Shown piece after piece: positions 18,459 through 27,769 of a stretch of DNA of 64,000 nt. Within the stretch, counting starts at the first letter, position 1; the number at the start of each line of letters is the position of its first letter. The notes beneath the pieces are model-generated. The model saw only the letters and a list, made by a program, of their open reading frames with translations, made no database searches and was not told where the DNA came from. The translations under genes and the position numbers were made by a program. Source of the stretch: Bosea vaviloviae (lineage in GTDB: Bacteria; Pseudomonadota; Alphaproteobacteria; Rhizobiales; Beijerinckiaceae); NCBI RefSeq assembly GCF_001741865.1, contig NZ_CP017147.1, forward strand, positions 2,285,001 through 2,349,000. Reading direction: 5' to 3'.

Positions 18459-19781
18459 ATGCTGCAGCAAAGCTTCGATCTCGCGCTCGAATCCGGCGTC
18501 GGCAAGGGCGGCATTCCCGATGCCGCTTTCGAGCAGGCGCTGGCTGATCTTGCTCCCGCATTGGTGCGGCTGCAGGGCCAGGCGCGCGATCATTCGCTGC
18601 CGCTGCTCGGCTTGCCCGCCGACACGGCCGATCTGCCGCCGGTCCATGCCGCAGCGAAGCGCCTCAAGGCGGGCGCGACCGACATTCTCGTGCTCGGCAC
18701 CGGCGGCTCCAGCCTCGGCGGCCAGACGCTGGCGCAGCTCGCCGATTACGGCATCTCCGGCCTGTCGCGCTTCGCGCCCGAGCCGCGCGTCCACTTCATC
18801 GACAATCTCGACCCCGACACCTATTCGGAGCTGCTCGCCAAGCTGCCGTTCAAGACGACGAAATTCGTCGCCATCTCGAAATCGGGCGGCACCGGCGAGA
18901 CCCTGCTGCAGAGCATCACGGTGATCAGCGCCCTGCGCGCCGCAGGCTTCAGCGATGCCGAGATCGGTGAGCGTTTCCAGGGCCTGTCCGAGCCGGCGAC
19001 CTCGGGCAAGCTGCATCCGCTGCGCGCGCTGCTGGAGCCCTTCGGCGTGCCGTTCCTCGAGCACCATACCGGGGTCGGCGGGCGCTATTCGGTGCTGACC
19101 AATTGCGGCCTGTTGCCGGCCGCCGCGCTCGGTCTCGACATCGAGGCTCTGCGTGCTGGCGCCGCCAAGGCCGTGGCGCCGGTCCTGGCGGGCAAGAGCG
19201 TGCGCGAGACGCCGGCTGCGGTCGGTGCGGCGCTGCATCTCGCCGCGATGCGCTCCGGCAAGAACATCGCTGTTCTCATGCCCTATGCCGACAAATTCGC
19301 GCTGCTGACGCGCTGGTGGATGCAGCTCTGGGCCGAAAGCCTGGGCAAGGACGGGCAAGGCACGCAGCCTGTCGGCGCGCTCGGCCCGGTCGATCAGCAT
19401 TCGCAGCAGCAGCTCTATCTCGCCGGCCCGAAGGACAAGTTCTTCACGGTGCTGACGGTCGGCGCCAAGGGCAAGGGTCCCAGGATCGATGCCGAACTTG
19501 CCGGCAAGATCGGCCAGGACGATTTCGCCGGCAAGACGATCGGCGATCTCGTGGCCGCTCAGGGCGTCGCGATGATCGACACCTTCGCCCGGAACGGTTG
19601 CTCGGTGCGCCGCTTCCATGTCGATGAGATCGACGAGACCATTCATGGCGAGGTGCTGATGCACTTCATGCTCGAGACGGTCCTGACCGGCTATGCCATG
19701 GGTGTGGACCCGTTCGACCAGCCGGCGGTCGAGGAAGCAAAACTCCTCGCCAAGCGCTATCTTGCCGAGGGGCGCAGCTGA
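18459..19781 (+). CDS. pgi: Glucose-6-phosphate isomerase (short form)
   Basis: 440 aa, about 100 residues shorter than the E. coli enzyme, as in several Rhizobiales. It interconverts glucose-6-phosphate and fructose-6-phosphate. Two SIS domains are visible: [17 protein letters not shown] with the phosphate loop, and [28 protein letters not shown] provides the conserved catalytic QHS/Q segment, and a C-terminal Lys ([11 protein letters not shown]) is placed as expected. It follows the M16 pair with 45 bp between. Confidence 0.92.
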   Translation: MLQQSFDLALESGVGKGGIPDAAFEQALADLAPALVRLQGQARDHSLPLLGLPADTADLPPVHAAAKRLKAGATDILVLGTGGSSLGGQTLAQLADYGISGLSRFAPEPRVHFIDNLDPDTYSELLAKLPFKTTKFVAISKSGGTGETLLQSITVISALRAAGFSDAEIGERFQGLSEPATSGKLHPLRALLEPFGVPFLEHHTGVGGRYSVLTNCGLLPAAALGLDIEALRAGAAKAVAPVLAGKSVRETPAAVGAALHLAAMRSGKNIAVLMPYADKFALLTRWWMQLWAESLGKDGQGTQPVGALGPVDQHSQQQLYLAGPKDKFFTVLTVGAKGKGPRIDAELAGKIGQDDFAGKTIGDLVAAQGVAMIDTFARNGCSVRRFHVDEIDETIHGEVLMHFMLETVLTGYAMGVDPFDQPAVEEAKLLAKRYLAEGRS

Positions 19782-19821
19782 CGAATCGGCCTGCGCCCGG
19801 TCTTCTCCTGCTGGGCTATTC

Positions 19822-21636
19822 ATGACCGTTCGCCGCCTCGATCCCGTTCTCGTCGACCGCATCGCCGCCGGCGAGGTGATCGAGCGGCCGGCGGCTGCCG
19901 TGAAGGAGCTGGTCGAGAACGCGATCGATGCCGGCGCGCGCGCGATTTCGGTGACGATCGCGGCTGGCGGGCGCGAATTGATCCGTGTCATCGATGACGG
20001 CTCCGGCATGTCGCCCGAGGATCTGGCGCTGTGCGTCGAACGCCACGCCACCTCGAAACTGCCCGATGGCGACCTTTTCGCGATCACGTCGCTGGGTTTT
20101 CGCGGCGAGGCGTTGCCCTCGATCGGCTCGGTTGCGCGGCTTTCAATCGCGACCCGCCGGCATGATTCCCCCCATGGCCATGGGCTCGTGGTCGAGGCCG
20201 GTGAAAAGGGCGTGGTGCGGCCGGTCGCTGCGGCGGCAGGGACGCGCATCGAGGTGAGCGATCTTTTCGCCTTCACTCCGGCGCGGCTCAAATTCCTGAA
20301 GAGCGACCGCGCCGAGGCGCAGGCCGTCTCGGAGATGCTGCGTCGGCTCGCCATCACCCATCCGACGATCCGCTTCGCGCTCGATGGCGATCATGTCACC
20401 GGTTTCGACTGGCCGGCGGAGGCCCATGGTGAAGACGGCATGCTGCGCCGGCTGGCGCGCGGGCTCGGGCGCGATTTCCCTGAGAACGCGCTGCCTTTGG
20501 ATGTGGCGCGCGAGGGCTTCCACGTTACGGGCTTTGCCGGCTTGCCGACCTTCCATCGCGGCACCTCGGCCGGGGTGCATCTGGCGGTGAACGGCCGGCC
20601 GGTGCGCGACAAGCTGCTGCTCTCGGCCGTACGCGGCGCCTATGCCGATGTCGTACCCTCGGATCGGCATCCGGTGCTGTTTCTCGATGTCGCCTGCGAG
20701 CCGCGTCTCGTCGACGTCAACGTCCACCCGGCCAAGAGCGAGGTGCGCTTCCGCGATCCAGCCCTGGTGCGCGGCCTTGTCGTCTCCGGACTGAAGGCGG
20801 CTCTGGCCGAGGCCGGCCATCGCGCCACCACGACCGGCGGCGCGCGGACGCTGGAGGCCTTTCGCGCAGTGTTCGCGGGCAATGGCAGTGCTTCCATTCC
20901 GCGCCCGCATTTTCCCGAGACGCCGGCCTGGCCCAGGCTTGCGGCCGGCTTCGGCGAGGCGGCCCAGGCGGGCTTCGAGAGCTTCGCTGCGCCCTCTGCC
21001 GATGCCCGCGCGCATGCGGCAGAGCCCGCTCCCGATGCACTCGACCGACCGCTCGGCGCGGCCCGGGCGCAATTGCACGAGACCTATATCGTTGCCCAGA
21101 CACGCGAAGGCGTCGTCATCGTCGACCAGCATGCCGCCCATGAGCGGCTGGTCTATGAGCGGTTGAAGGCTGAACGGGCGAAATCGGGTATCGCCCGGCA
21201 GGCGCTGCTGCTGCCGGAGGTCGTCGAACTCGACCCCGTCGATGCCGATCGCCTGAATGCGGCCTCCGACGAACTGGCGACGCTGGGGCTGGGCATCGAG
21301 GCTTTCGGGCCCGGCGCCGTGCTGGTTCGTGAGGCACCAAGCCAGCTCGCCGGCGGCAATCTCCAGAAGCTCGTGCGCGATGTCGCCGATGCGCTGGCCG
21401 AGCACGGCCAAATCTCCTCGATTCCGGGCTCGCTGGAGCGCCGGCTCGACCATGTGCTGGCGACGATGGCCTGCCACAACTCGGTGCGCGCTGGCCGGCG
21501 GCTGCGGCCCGAGGAGATGGACGCGCTGCTGCGCGAGATGGAGGTCACGCCCAATTCAGGCCAGTGCAACCATGGCCGGCCGACCTATGTCGAATTGAAG
21601 CTCGCCGATATCGAGAAGCTGTTCGGGCGGCGGTGA
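19822..21636 (+). CDS. mutL: DNA mismatch repair protein MutL (endonuclease type)
   Basis: 604 aa. The N-terminal GHKL ATPase motifs are [23 protein letters not shown] and [12 protein letters not shown]. The C-terminal dimerisation domain contains [15 protein letters not shown], matching the DQHA-x2-E-x4-E endonuclease metal site, plus [12 protein letters not shown] and [12 protein letters not shown]. So this MutL nicks DNA itself, in line with Alphaproteobacteria lacking MutH. The ATG at 19822 starts the conserved [17 protein letters not shown]. It ends the core run begun at maoC. Confidence 0.96.
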   Translation: MTVRRLDPVLVDRIAAGEVIERPAAAVKELVENAIDAGARAISVTIAAGGRELIRVIDDGSGMSPEDLALCVERHATSKLPDGDLFAITSLGFRGEALPSIGSVARLSIATRRHDSPHGHGLVVEAGEKGVVRPVAAAAGTRIEVSDLFAFTPARLKFLKSDRAEAQAVSEMLRRLAITHPTIRFALDGDHVTGFDWPAEAHGEDGMLRRLARGLGRDFPENALPLDVAREGFHVTGFAGLPTFHRGTSAGVHLAVNGRPVRDKLLLSAVRGAYADVVPSDRHPVLFLDVACEPRLVDVNVHPAKSEVRFRDPALVRGLVVSGLKAALAEAGHRATTTGGARTLEAFRAVFAGNGSASIPRPHFPETPAWPRLAAGFGEAAQAGFESFAAPSADARAHAAEPAPDALDRPLGAARAQLHETYIVAQTREGVVIVDQHAAHERLVYERLKAERAKSGIARQALLLPEVVELDPVDADRLNAASDELATLGLGIEAFGPGAVLVREAPSQLAGGNLQKLVRDVADALAEHGQISSIPGSLERRLDHVLATMACHNSVRAGRRLRPEEMDALLREMEVTPNSGQCNHGRPTYVELKLADIEKLFGRR

Positions 21637-21646
21637 GGGGTAGCGC

Positions 21647-21988
21647 TCAGTCCTCGCCAAGTTTCGGAGGACGCGGGGATTCAAAATCGGCAATGTCGTC
21701 AGTGGGAATTGGGACCTCGCTTTGCCGGGCGTGCCGGATCGCGACGATCATGACCGTGTCGCCCGGAAAATAATCGAGGACATAGTCGCCGACGATCAGG
21801 CGGCGGATACCGTTGATCGGCAGCGCGTCATGGGCGAAGCCAAGCTGGTCGAAGCGAGCCAGGGAGCGTCGGGCTTCGCGCATGCGTTCGAGAAAGCGCT
21901 CGGCGGCACGCGGATTATGGTCTCGCAGATAGCTGGCCTCCGAAAGCAGGAACGACCTTGCCTTCGGCGCCAGCAGGACGCGCTTCAC
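21647..21988 (-). CDS. ParE/RelE-family toxin
   Basis: 113 aa. The fold signature of the RelE/ParE superfamily is seen: APKARSFLLSEASYLRDHNPRAAERFLERM, then INGIRRLIVGDYVLDYFPGDTVMIVAIRHARQ. ParE members poison gyrase; RelE members cut mRNA. The lack of a clear ribonuclease triad favours the ParE side, but this is uncertain. The GTG start overlaps the antitoxin stop (GTGA), the standard antitoxin-first layout. The last ~15 residues (DFESPRPPKLGED) are an unusual acidic/Pro tail running toward mutL. Confidence 0.85.
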   Translation of the reverse strand: MKRVLLAPKARSFLLSEASYLRDHNPRAAERFLERMREARRSLARFDQLGFAHDALPINGIRRLIVGDYVLDYFPGDTVMIVAIRHARQSEVPIPTDDIADFESPRPPKLGED

Positions 21989-22248
21989 GCAGCCTTGCCC
22001 GGGCGAATGATCCTCTCGATCTCACCAATGACGTCGTCGATGTCATGGCCTTGTCCGCCGGTGATTTGCGCTCGGCCTTCGATCGCGTCCAGAATTTCAG
22101 CCCCTTCGGTGGCCAGATATCGGCGCAAGGCCCGAACCATGATCCAACTGCGGGTCCGTTCTGAAGCGGCGGCGATCTTTTCGATATCGGCGAGAACGCT
22201 GGCTGGAAGCCGAAGTGAAATCGGCTCCGACAATTCGGGAGTGCTCAT
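21985..22248 (-). CDS. ParD-type ribbon-helix-helix antitoxin
   Basis: 87 aa. The N-terminal ribbon-helix-helix DNA-binding motif is SEPISLRLPASVLADIEKIA followed by ERTRSWIMVRALRRYLA. The C-terminal half (EGAEILDAIEGRAQITGGQG...) would wrap the toxin. AGGAGG lies seven bases before the ATG. An imperfect dyad just upstream is a good candidate for the autoregulatory operator. Confidence 0.87.
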   Translation of the reverse strand: MSTPELSEPISLRLPASVLADIEKIAAASERTRSWIMVRALRRYLATEGAEILDAIEGRAQITGGQGHDIDDVIGEIERIIRPGKAA

Positions 22249-22263
22249 GGCTCTATCCTCCTT

Positions 22264-22280
22264 GTAATACAGCGTATCAC
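22264..22280. promoter_or_regulatory. Putative ParD operator
   Basis: GTAATAC-AGC-GTATCAC is a 7-bp dyad with one mismatch and a 3-bp centre, lying about 16 bp before the antitoxin ATG. Its position and AT content relative to surroundings fit ribbon-helix-helix autoregulation. Not experimentally known. Confidence 0.5.
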
Positions 22281-22314
22281 ACCGAGGGGGAGAGTCAAAG
22301 CGAAACGCGACGCA

Positions 22315-22380
22315 TCACCCCACCCGCAGCAGAACCACCTGGGTCTCGCCAGAATCATGGCGCCGTAGCCGACGCCTTCT
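22315..22380 (-). pseudogene. Relic of the rsmD 3' end
   Basis: On the minus strand the frame ends RRHDSGETQVVLLRVG-stop, matching the last residues of the intact rsmD 0.8 kb away (RRDYGETQVVLLRLG-stop). By eye 39 of the last 46 coding bases agree. Upstream of about 22365 the match breaks down through small deletions. The relic sits directly after the GST gene, so GST is flanked on both sides by rsmD 3'-end sequence, as after insertion or recombination at that site. Confidence 0.72.
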
Positions 22381-22398
22381 GCGCCGAATGCCTCGGTC

Positions 22399-23040
22399 TC
22401 ATAGCCATGGCTGCGGTATGTGTTCTTGTGCAAGGGCACGCTGAACGGCTGGTCGCTCGATCACGCGTCGCAAATACGCGCCCAAATGCGATCGGCTGGT
22501 GGCGGGCCGGGGCATGCCGCGAGACCAGCGCGCGAGGGTGAACAAGTAGGCGTCGACAGCCGAGTAAGTATCACCAAGGAACCATGGGCCGCCATGACGC
22601 GCCAGTTCGTCTTCCAGGCGATCGAACTGGCTATTCACGCGCTGCTCTGCGGCCTGCTTGATCTCCGCCTGAGCCTCGACGGAGACGGCGACCTTGTTGG
22701 GGTGCAGGTAGAGCGACAGGTTCGCGTGCGGCGCGGTCGCAAGCCACATGAGCCATTTGTAAAACTGCGGCCTGAGCACACTACCCTGCGCAGGTATAAG
22801 CGTTGCTCCTCCCTTCAACTCAAGCAAATGAAGGATGATGGCAGTGCTCTCGTAGAGAACCAGGCCATCGCTTTCCAGCACAGGCACGAGCCCATCTGGG
22901 TGCAGGGCGCGATAGGATGGATTGCTGCTCGGACCTTTGTGCAAATTGACGAACGAAAGTTCGTATTCAGCGCCGATTTCTTCAAGAACAATATGGGCGG
23001 CGAGGCTGATAAAGCCGGGGTAATAATGAAGTCGCAGCAT
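22399..23040 (-). CDS. Glutathione S-transferase family protein
   Basis: 213 aa. N-terminal thioredoxin fold: MLRLHYYPGFISLAAHIVLEEIG with a Ser at the usual catalytic region, HPDGLVPVLESDGLVLYEST carrying the cis-Pro and the Glu/Ser glutathione-binding pair. The all-alpha C-terminal domain has the conserved GDTYSAVDAYLFTLARW (N-capping box). ATG at 23040 has GAGGT just upstream; the longer frame to 23106 is not supported. Codon use and GC look lower than in neighbours, and rsmD fragments flank it, so transfer is likely. Substrate unknown. Confidence 0.85.
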   Translation of the reverse strand: MLRLHYYPGFISLAAHIVLEEIGAEYELSFVNLHKGPSSNPSYRALHPDGLVPVLESDGLVLYESTAIILHLLELKGGATLIPAQGSVLRPQFYKWLMWLATAPHANLSLYLHPNKVAVSVEAQAEIKQAAEQRVNSQFDRLEDELARHGGPWFLGDTYSAVDAYLFTLARWSRGMPRPATSRSHLGAYLRRVIERPAVQRALAQEHIPQPWL

Positions 23041-23169
23041 CCAGACCTCGCAATCCGAGACGGCCTCAAGCTCGCTTTTCCTGAGGACTGACCTGGAGGA
23101 GGTCAAGTTGCGCCCACAGGATGAAGCGCTTCAGCTTCTGGCACAAGATCGACCCTGCGGGCTGATATC

Positions 23170-23730
23170 CTATCCCAGCCGCAACAGAACCACCTGCGTC
23201 TCGCCATAGTCACGGCGCTCGACCACGGCGAAGCCCTCCGGCACGGCGATCTCCACGCCCGCCGCCTCTTCCAGCACGATGAGCGCGTCCTGCGTCAGCC
23301 AGCCGCCTTGCTGGGCCGAGACGAGCGCCTTTTCGCCCAGGCCCTTGCGATAGGGCGGGTCGCAGAACACCAGCCCGAAGGGCGGCATCGGGCTCGCCGG
23401 GCCGAGCCTTGTAGCGTCGCGGCGGAAGACGCGGCTATGGCCGGCGAGGCCGAGATTCATCTGGTTCTCGCGGATCAAGCCGCGCGCCTCGGTGCCGTCA
23501 TCGACCAGCAATGCGAACTCCGCTCCGCGCGAGAGCGCCTCGAACGCCATCGCGCCCGTGCCGGCGAAGAGATCGAGCACGCGCGCGCCCTCGACCACGT
23601 CGTCATAGGCGTGAGCGAGCACGTTGAAGAGCGATTCCCGCAAACGGTCAGAGGTCGGGCGGATGGTCCCGATCCCTGGTTTGGGGCCGGCGAGCGGTCG
23701 CCCGCCGAAGCGTCCGCCGACGATCCTCAT
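23170..23730 (-). CDS. rsmD: 16S rRNA (guanine-966 N2)-methyltransferase
   Basis: 186 aa. MRIVGGRFGGRPLAGP and IRPTSDRLRESLFNVL are the family N-terminus; VLDLFAGTGAMAFEALSRGA is the SAM-binding motif I; LVFCDPPYRKGLG is the DPPY catalytic motif for base N-methylation. It methylates G966 of 16S rRNA in the 30S subunit. It lies downstream of the rluB-type gene on the same strand. Its leader is filled by four 15-bp tandem repeats. Confidence 0.95.
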   Translation of the reverse strand: MRIVGGRFGGRPLAGPKPGIGTIRPTSDRLRESLFNVLAHAYDDVVEGARVLDLFAGTGAMAFEALSRGAEFALLVDDGTEARGLIRENQMNLGLAGHSRVFRRDATRLGPASPMPPFGLVFCDPPYRKGLGEKALVSAQQGGWLTQDALIVLEEAAGVEIAVPEGFAVVERRDYGETQVVLLRLG

Positions 23731-23739
23731 CGCTTCAAT

Positions 23740-23799
23740 CCTCAGTCGCCCTTGCCTCAGTCGCCCTTGCCTCAGCCACGTTTGCCTCAGTCACGCTTG
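23740..23799. repeat. Four 15-bp tandem repeats between rluB and rsmD
   Basis: CCTCAGTCGCCCTTG occurs twice exactly, then CCTCAGCCACGTTTG and CCTCAGTCACGCTTG. The last unit overlaps the stop codon of the pseudouridine synthase gene; the first ends ten bases before the rsmD ATG. On the coding strand each unit ends in a GAGG ribosome-binding-like core. Confidence 0.9.
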
Positions 23800-26135
23800 C
23801 CGCGCCCGGCACCGCCTGGGCGCGGACCCTTGCCGCCGCCACCCGGGCGACCGCCGCCACCGGGCTTGCCGCCGAAGGGGCGGCCCCCGGAAGGTTTACC
23901 CCCGAACGGCTTGCCGCCGCTGCGCTCGCCGCCCGCGCTACGACCAGCCGGCCGCTCGCTTGAGCGCGCGGCATAGCTCTTGGGCGCGCCGCCCGGCTTG
24001 TCACCGAAGCTGCGGCCGCGCGGACGCTCATCGCCGCTGCGCTCGGTGAATCGGCGCGCGGGGCGCTCGCTGCCGTCTCGGGGCGCGCGTTCGGGACGCT
24101 CGCTGCGTGGCGCCGCATCCTGGCGCGGTGCCACATCCTGCCAGGGACGCTCGGAGGCGCGGTCGCGGCCGCCGGCCTCCTCGCGCGGGCGGCGGACCGG
24201 GCGTTCGCTGCTGCTCGCGCCCTCCTGTGTGCGTGGCGGACGCCCCCCGGCCGCGCCGCGCTCGCTGCGTGGCAGGCGGTCGGGCCGGCGTTTGGGATTG
24301 ACGCCCTCGCGGGCCGGGCGCTCCGCGCGGGAAGCTCTTTCCTCGCGGGGCGCGGCGCTGACGCGTTCAACCAGCACGCGGCGGCCATTGGGATCCTCGA
24401 TCGCCTTGTCGCGGCGGCGGACCACCTCGCCGGTAGCCTCGCGCGTCTGGCGCTCGATCTTGGGATCGGCGCCACGGCGCGGCGGAGCCTTGCGCTCGCG
24501 CTGCGGCTCCGCCTCGGCATCGCGCCAAACAGTGCGTTTCCAAGGCTTCTCGCTGCGGTCATCCTTGGAAGGCGTGCGCACGGCGTCGCTCTGCCAGCGC
24601 TCCCGCTCGGGCTTGCCCTCGCGGTCGCCTGCCTCACGCCGGCGCGGCCGGTCGTCGCCGCTGGGCGCGCGCGGGGGCGCCGCCGGCATCTCGTCGCGGC
24701 GCGGCGCCTCCAGATCGACGCCGGCCCGCGCGATCAGATCCTCGCCGAGCTGGTCCTTGAGCACGCGCGAGCGAATCTCGTCGACCTCGCCCTCGGGCAG
24801 ATCGCCGAGCTGGAACGGGCCGAACGAGACCCGGATCAATCGGTTCACGTCGAGGCCGAGATGCTCGAGCACCGTCTTGACCTCGCGGTTCTTGCCTTCG
24901 CGCAGATCGACCACGAGCCAGGTGTTCGAGCCCTGCTGGCGCTCGAAGCGGGCGACGATCGGGCCATAACTCACGCCCTCGATCGTCACTCCGTCGCGCA
25001 GCGTGTCGAGCTTGTCCTGCGTCACGGAGCCGAAGGCGCGCACGCGGTAGCGCCTGAGCCAGCCCGTCTCGGGCAACTCCAGCATGCGCGCGAGACCGCC
25101 GTCATTGGTGAGCAGCAGCAGGCCTTCGGTGTTGATGTCGAGCCGGCCGATCGAGAGCACGCGCGGCAGCTCTTCCGGCAGCGAGTGGAATACGGTCGGC
25201 CGCCCCTCCGGATCATGGTTCGTCGTCACCAGCCCACGTGGCTTGTGATAGAGCCACATCCGCGTGCGCTCGCGCGCCGGCAAGGGCTCACCATCGACCA
25301 GAACGACGTCATTGGGGCCGATATCGAGTGCCGGGCTTTCCAGCACCTTGCCGTTCACGCTGACGCGGCCTTCCGCAATCATCGCCTCGCTGTCGCGACG
25401 CGAGGCGACGCCGGCCCGCGCCATCACCTTGGCGATGCGCTCGGGCTCCTGCGCGGCAAGCGAAGTGAGCAGCTTGGGCTCGGCGGCGGCGTCTTCACGG
25501 CGCGGCCGTTCGAAACGCTTATCGTCACGCTGGCCAAAGCTCTTGTTGCCCAGATTCTTGCCGCCGAAGCTCTTGCCACGCGGTGCGGCGCCATCGCGCG
25601 GCGGGCGGCTGGAGCTGCGCTCGCCGTCGGCCCTAGTGCGGAACGGCCTATCGCCGGCCTCGCGGGGTGGCCGGCTCGCGCTGCGTTCGCCATCGGGCCT
25701 GGCGCGGAAGGGCCGCTCAGTCACGCTGCTGGCATTGCGGCTCGGGCGATCTTCGCTGCTGCGCTCACGATAGGGCGCGCGCTCGCCCTCGGGCCTGGCC
25801 CGGAACGTACGCTCGCCACCGGCGCGCGGCGGGCGCGGAGCACCATCGCGTTGGCCGGCCGGCTTGTCGAAACGACGCTGGGGGCGGTCGCCACCCTCGG
25901 AGGTGGCCCGGGCCGGGCGCTCGCCACCCTCGGGGCGGCTGCGGAACGGCTTGCGCTCGCCACTGGCTGAGCCGGAGCGCGCAGGCCCGCGACCCGCGCC
26001 ATCGCGTCCGAAACCGCCGCCGCGAGAGCCGCCATCTTTGCCGCCACCTTGGCCGCCGCCCTGGCCGCCACCGCGGCCGCCGGCGCCGCCGCCCTTGCGC
26101 GGGCCACGGCTTTTCTGGTTGTTGTCGTCGCTCAT
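23787..26135 (-). CDS. rluB: RluB-type pseudouridine synthase with very long Arg/Gly-rich tails
   Basis: 782 aa against ~290 for E. coli RluB. Residues 1-225 are disordered and rich in Gly, Arg, Ser, Pro and Glu with repeated GERSxSRPPR-like units. An S4 RNA-binding domain follows (about 231-280, RIAKVMARAGVASRRDSEAM). The catalytic domain (about 293-470) has the active-site Asp in SIGRLDINTEGLLLLTNDGG and the closing GKNREVKTVLEHLGL. Residues ~475-782 are again Arg/Glu/Pro-rich. It should make pseudouridine in 23S rRNA (position 2605 region in E. coli). The tails are highly basic and probably bind RNA nonspecifically or phase-separate; this is inference. Confidence 0.9.
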   Translation of the reverse strand: MSDDNNQKSRGPRKGGGAGGRGGGQGGGQGGGKDGGSRGGGFGRDGAGRGPARSGSASGERKPFRSRPEGGERPARATSEGGDRPQRRFDKPAGQRDGAPRPPRAGGERTFRARPEGERAPYRERSSEDRPSRNASSVTERPFRARPDGERSASRPPREAGDRPFRTRADGERSSSRPPRDGAAPRGKSFGGKNLGNKSFGQRDDKRFERPRREDAAAEPKLLTSLAAQEPERIAKVMARAGVASRRDSEAMIAEGRVSVNGKVLESPALDIGPNDVVLVDGEPLPARERTRMWLYHKPRGLVTTNHDPEGRPTVFHSLPEELPRVLSIGRLDINTEGLLLLTNDGGLARMLELPETGWLRRYRVRAFGSVTQDKLDTLRDGVTIEGVSYGPIVARFERQQGSNTWLVVDLREGKNREVKTVLEHLGLDVNRLIRVSFGPFQLGDLPEGEVDEIRSRVLKDQLGEDLIARAGVDLEAPRRDEMPAAPPRAPSGDDRPRRREAGDREGKPERERWQSDAVRTPSKDDRSEKPWKRTVWRDAEAEPQRERKAPPRRGADPKIERQTREATGEVVRRRDKAIEDPNGRRVLVERVSAAPREERASRAERPAREGVNPKRRPDRLPRSERGAAGGRPPRTQEGASSSERPVRRPREEAGGRDRASERPWQDVAPRQDAAPRSERPERAPRDGSERPARRFTERSGDERPRGRSFGDKPGGAPKSYAARSSERPAGRSAGGERSGGKPFGGKPSGGRPFGGKPGGGGRPGGGGKGPRPGGAGRGKRD

Positions 26136-26314
26136 GATCGCTCCGAAGCATGGTCCGCAGAAGTGGAATGCACTTTCGCGAAAGGCCGATGCTCAAATAT
26201 TTGATGTCGCGCGCGTCCCCGACCGGCACAATCGAGCCGGACGGAACGCTGACTGATAGCCGGCGCTTGTAGCAGAGCGCCTTGCCGCTCGCGAGCGGTA
26301 AAGCAGGGTTTTTG

Positions 26315-26779
26315 ATGGTGCAGGCGAAGGCAAATGGCGTGGACGGCATGGCGCTCGCCCTGATGGAGGCGCGTGCGGCCGCCGCGCGCGGCGAGGTTCC
26401 TGTCGGGGCGGTGGTCCTGCGCGAAGGCGTCGTGCTGGCGAGCGCGGGAAACCGCACCCTGGAGCTGAAGGACCCGACCGCCCATGCCGAGATGCTGGCG
26501 TTGCGCCTGGCTTGCGAGGAAATCGGCAGCGAGCGATTGATCGGTTGCGATCTCTACGTCACGCTCGAACCTTGCCCGATGTGCGCCGCCGCGATCTCCT
26601 TTTCCCGCATCCGCCGGCTCTATTTCGGCGCAGGCGACCCCAAGGGCGGTGCGGTCGAGAACGGGGTCAGGCTCTATGCCAGCCCGACCTGTCACCATGC
26701 GCCGGAGGTCTATGGCGGCTTGAGCGAGAGCGAGGCGGCGGGGATGCTGCGGGAGTTCTTCAGGGCGAAGCGGTCATGA
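26315..26779 (+). CDS. tadA: tRNA-specific adenosine deaminase
   Basis: 154 aa. Zinc deaminase motifs: TAHAEMLALR (His ligand and catalytic Glu) and LEPCPMCAAAISFSRI (two Cys ligands). It converts A34 to inosine in tRNA-Arg(ACG). The ATG at 26315 is preferred over the TTG 33 bases earlier. It is divergent from the rluB-type gene, as in many Alphaproteobacteria, and its stop overlaps the start of the acetyltransferase by ATGA. Confidence 0.95.
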   Translation: MVQAKANGVDGMALALMEARAAAARGEVPVGAVVLREGVVLASAGNRTLELKDPTAHAEMLALRLACEEIGSERLIGCDLYVTLEPCPMCAAAISFSRIRRLYFGAGDPKGGAVENGVRLYASPTCHHAPEVYGGLSESEAAGMLREFFRAKRS

Positions 26780-27609
26780 GCGAGCGCCTCATCCGCACGC
26801 TTGCATTGGCCGAGGTCAAGCAGCTTATCGGCTGGGCCGCCACTGAGGGCTGGAATCCAGGCCTCGACGATGCCGCAGCGTTCCAGGCGAGCGACCCCGA
26901 GGGGTTCATCGGTGCCTTCGTCGATGGCGAGATGGTCGCCGCCATCGCGGCCGTCGCCTATGGGGCGAGCTATGGTTTCATCGGGCTCTATATCAGCCGC
27001 GAGGACAGGCGTGGCCTGGGCCATGGCAAAGCCGTCTGGGATGTCGGCATGGCGCGGCTCGCGGGGCGCACGATCGGGCTCGACGGGGTCGATGAGCAAT
27101 TCGAGAATTACCGTCGGAAAGGCTTTGCGCCGGCCCACCGCACCATCCGGTTTGGTGGCGTCCTCGCCGGCGCGCCGGTGGAGCGACGGGAGCTGAGCAT
27201 CGTCACCCCCGAGCTCTTGCCGCAAGTCATGGCCTTCGATCGCAGGAGCTTTCCGGCGCCGCGGGAGGCCTTTCTCGCGCGCTGGCTCGCGCCGCCACAT
27301 CTTGCTTGCGTCGCGACCTCGCAGGGCGCGGTCACAGGCTATGGCGTGATGCGCAAATGCCGCGCGGGCTGGAAGATCGGCGGATTGTCGGCGCTGGATG
27401 ACGCGACCGCTGCGGCGCAGGTTTCGCATCTGGCAGCCTCCGTCGAAGGCGAGGTCTTCATCGACGTGCCCGCCGCGCGTCGGCAATTCATCGATCTGTT
27501 GACGGATGCAGGGCTTCGGCCCGGATTCGAAACGACGCGCATGTATCGGGGCGAACCGATCCCGCTCGCGCCCGAAGTGTTCGGCGTGACCACGCTGGAG
27601 CTCGGTTAG
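26776..27609 (+). CDS. GNAT-family N-acetyltransferase, two-domain
   Basis: 277 aa. The N-terminal GNAT domain has the acetyl-CoA loop at SREDRRGLGHGKAVWDVGM and a typical FENYRRKGFAPAHRTIRF end. The C-terminal half (about 140-277, ELSIVTPELLPQVMAFDRRSF, ACVATSQGAVTGYGVMRKCRAGWKIGGL) resembles the second, non-catalytic GNAT-like domain of YitH-type proteins. Acceptor unknown. Its start is coupled to tadA. Confidence 0.83.
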   Translation: MSERLIRTLALAEVKQLIGWAATEGWNPGLDDAAAFQASDPEGFIGAFVDGEMVAAIAAVAYGASYGFIGLYISREDRRGLGHGKAVWDVGMARLAGRTIGLDGVDEQFENYRRKGFAPAHRTIRFGGVLAGAPVERRELSIVTPELLPQVMAFDRRSFPAPREAFLARWLAPPHLACVATSQGAVTGYGVMRKCRAGWKIGGLSALDDATAAAQVSHLAASVEGEVFIDVPAARRQFIDLLTDAGLRPGFETTRMYRGEPIPLAPEVFGVTTLELG

Positions 27610-27631
27610 AGACTTTCGCGATCGCCTCTCA

Positions 27632-27713
27632 CGTCATTGCGAGCGTAGCGAAGCAATCCAGAGCCGTAGCGCTCGACATCCCCTTGGATTGCTTCGCTGC
27701 GCTCGCAATGACG
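27632..27713. repeat. 29-bp-armed inverted repeat (Rhizobiales intergenic element)
   Basis: CGTCATTGCGAGCG...CAATCCA (27632-27660) is matched by the reverse complement at 27685-27713 with one mismatch, around a 24-bp loop. The CGTCATTGCGAGCG-type arm is a motif I know from intergenic repeats in this group. It lies between convergent genes. Confidence 0.85.
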
Positions 27714-27730
27714 GCTCGATCGCCCTGATC

Positions 27731-27750
27731 AGCCCCCGAATTCGGGGGCT
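27731..27750. terminator. Perfect GC-rich palindrome, likely bidirectional terminator
   Basis: AGCCCCCGAA/TTCGGGGGCT is a perfect 20-bp palindrome 20 bp from the end of the TauE gene and between convergent genes. No long T run follows, so termination strength is uncertain. Confidence 0.5.
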
Positions 27751-27769
27751 CGGGAAGCGCAAGCCGCGC

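Noticed and set aside
18432..20357. 641-codon minus-strand open frame across pgi and mutL
   Set aside because: Antisense to two certain genes and without domain signals.
23740..23799. Possible CRISPR-like array
   Set aside because: The 15-bp units are directly abutting with no spacers, so it is a plain tandem repeat.
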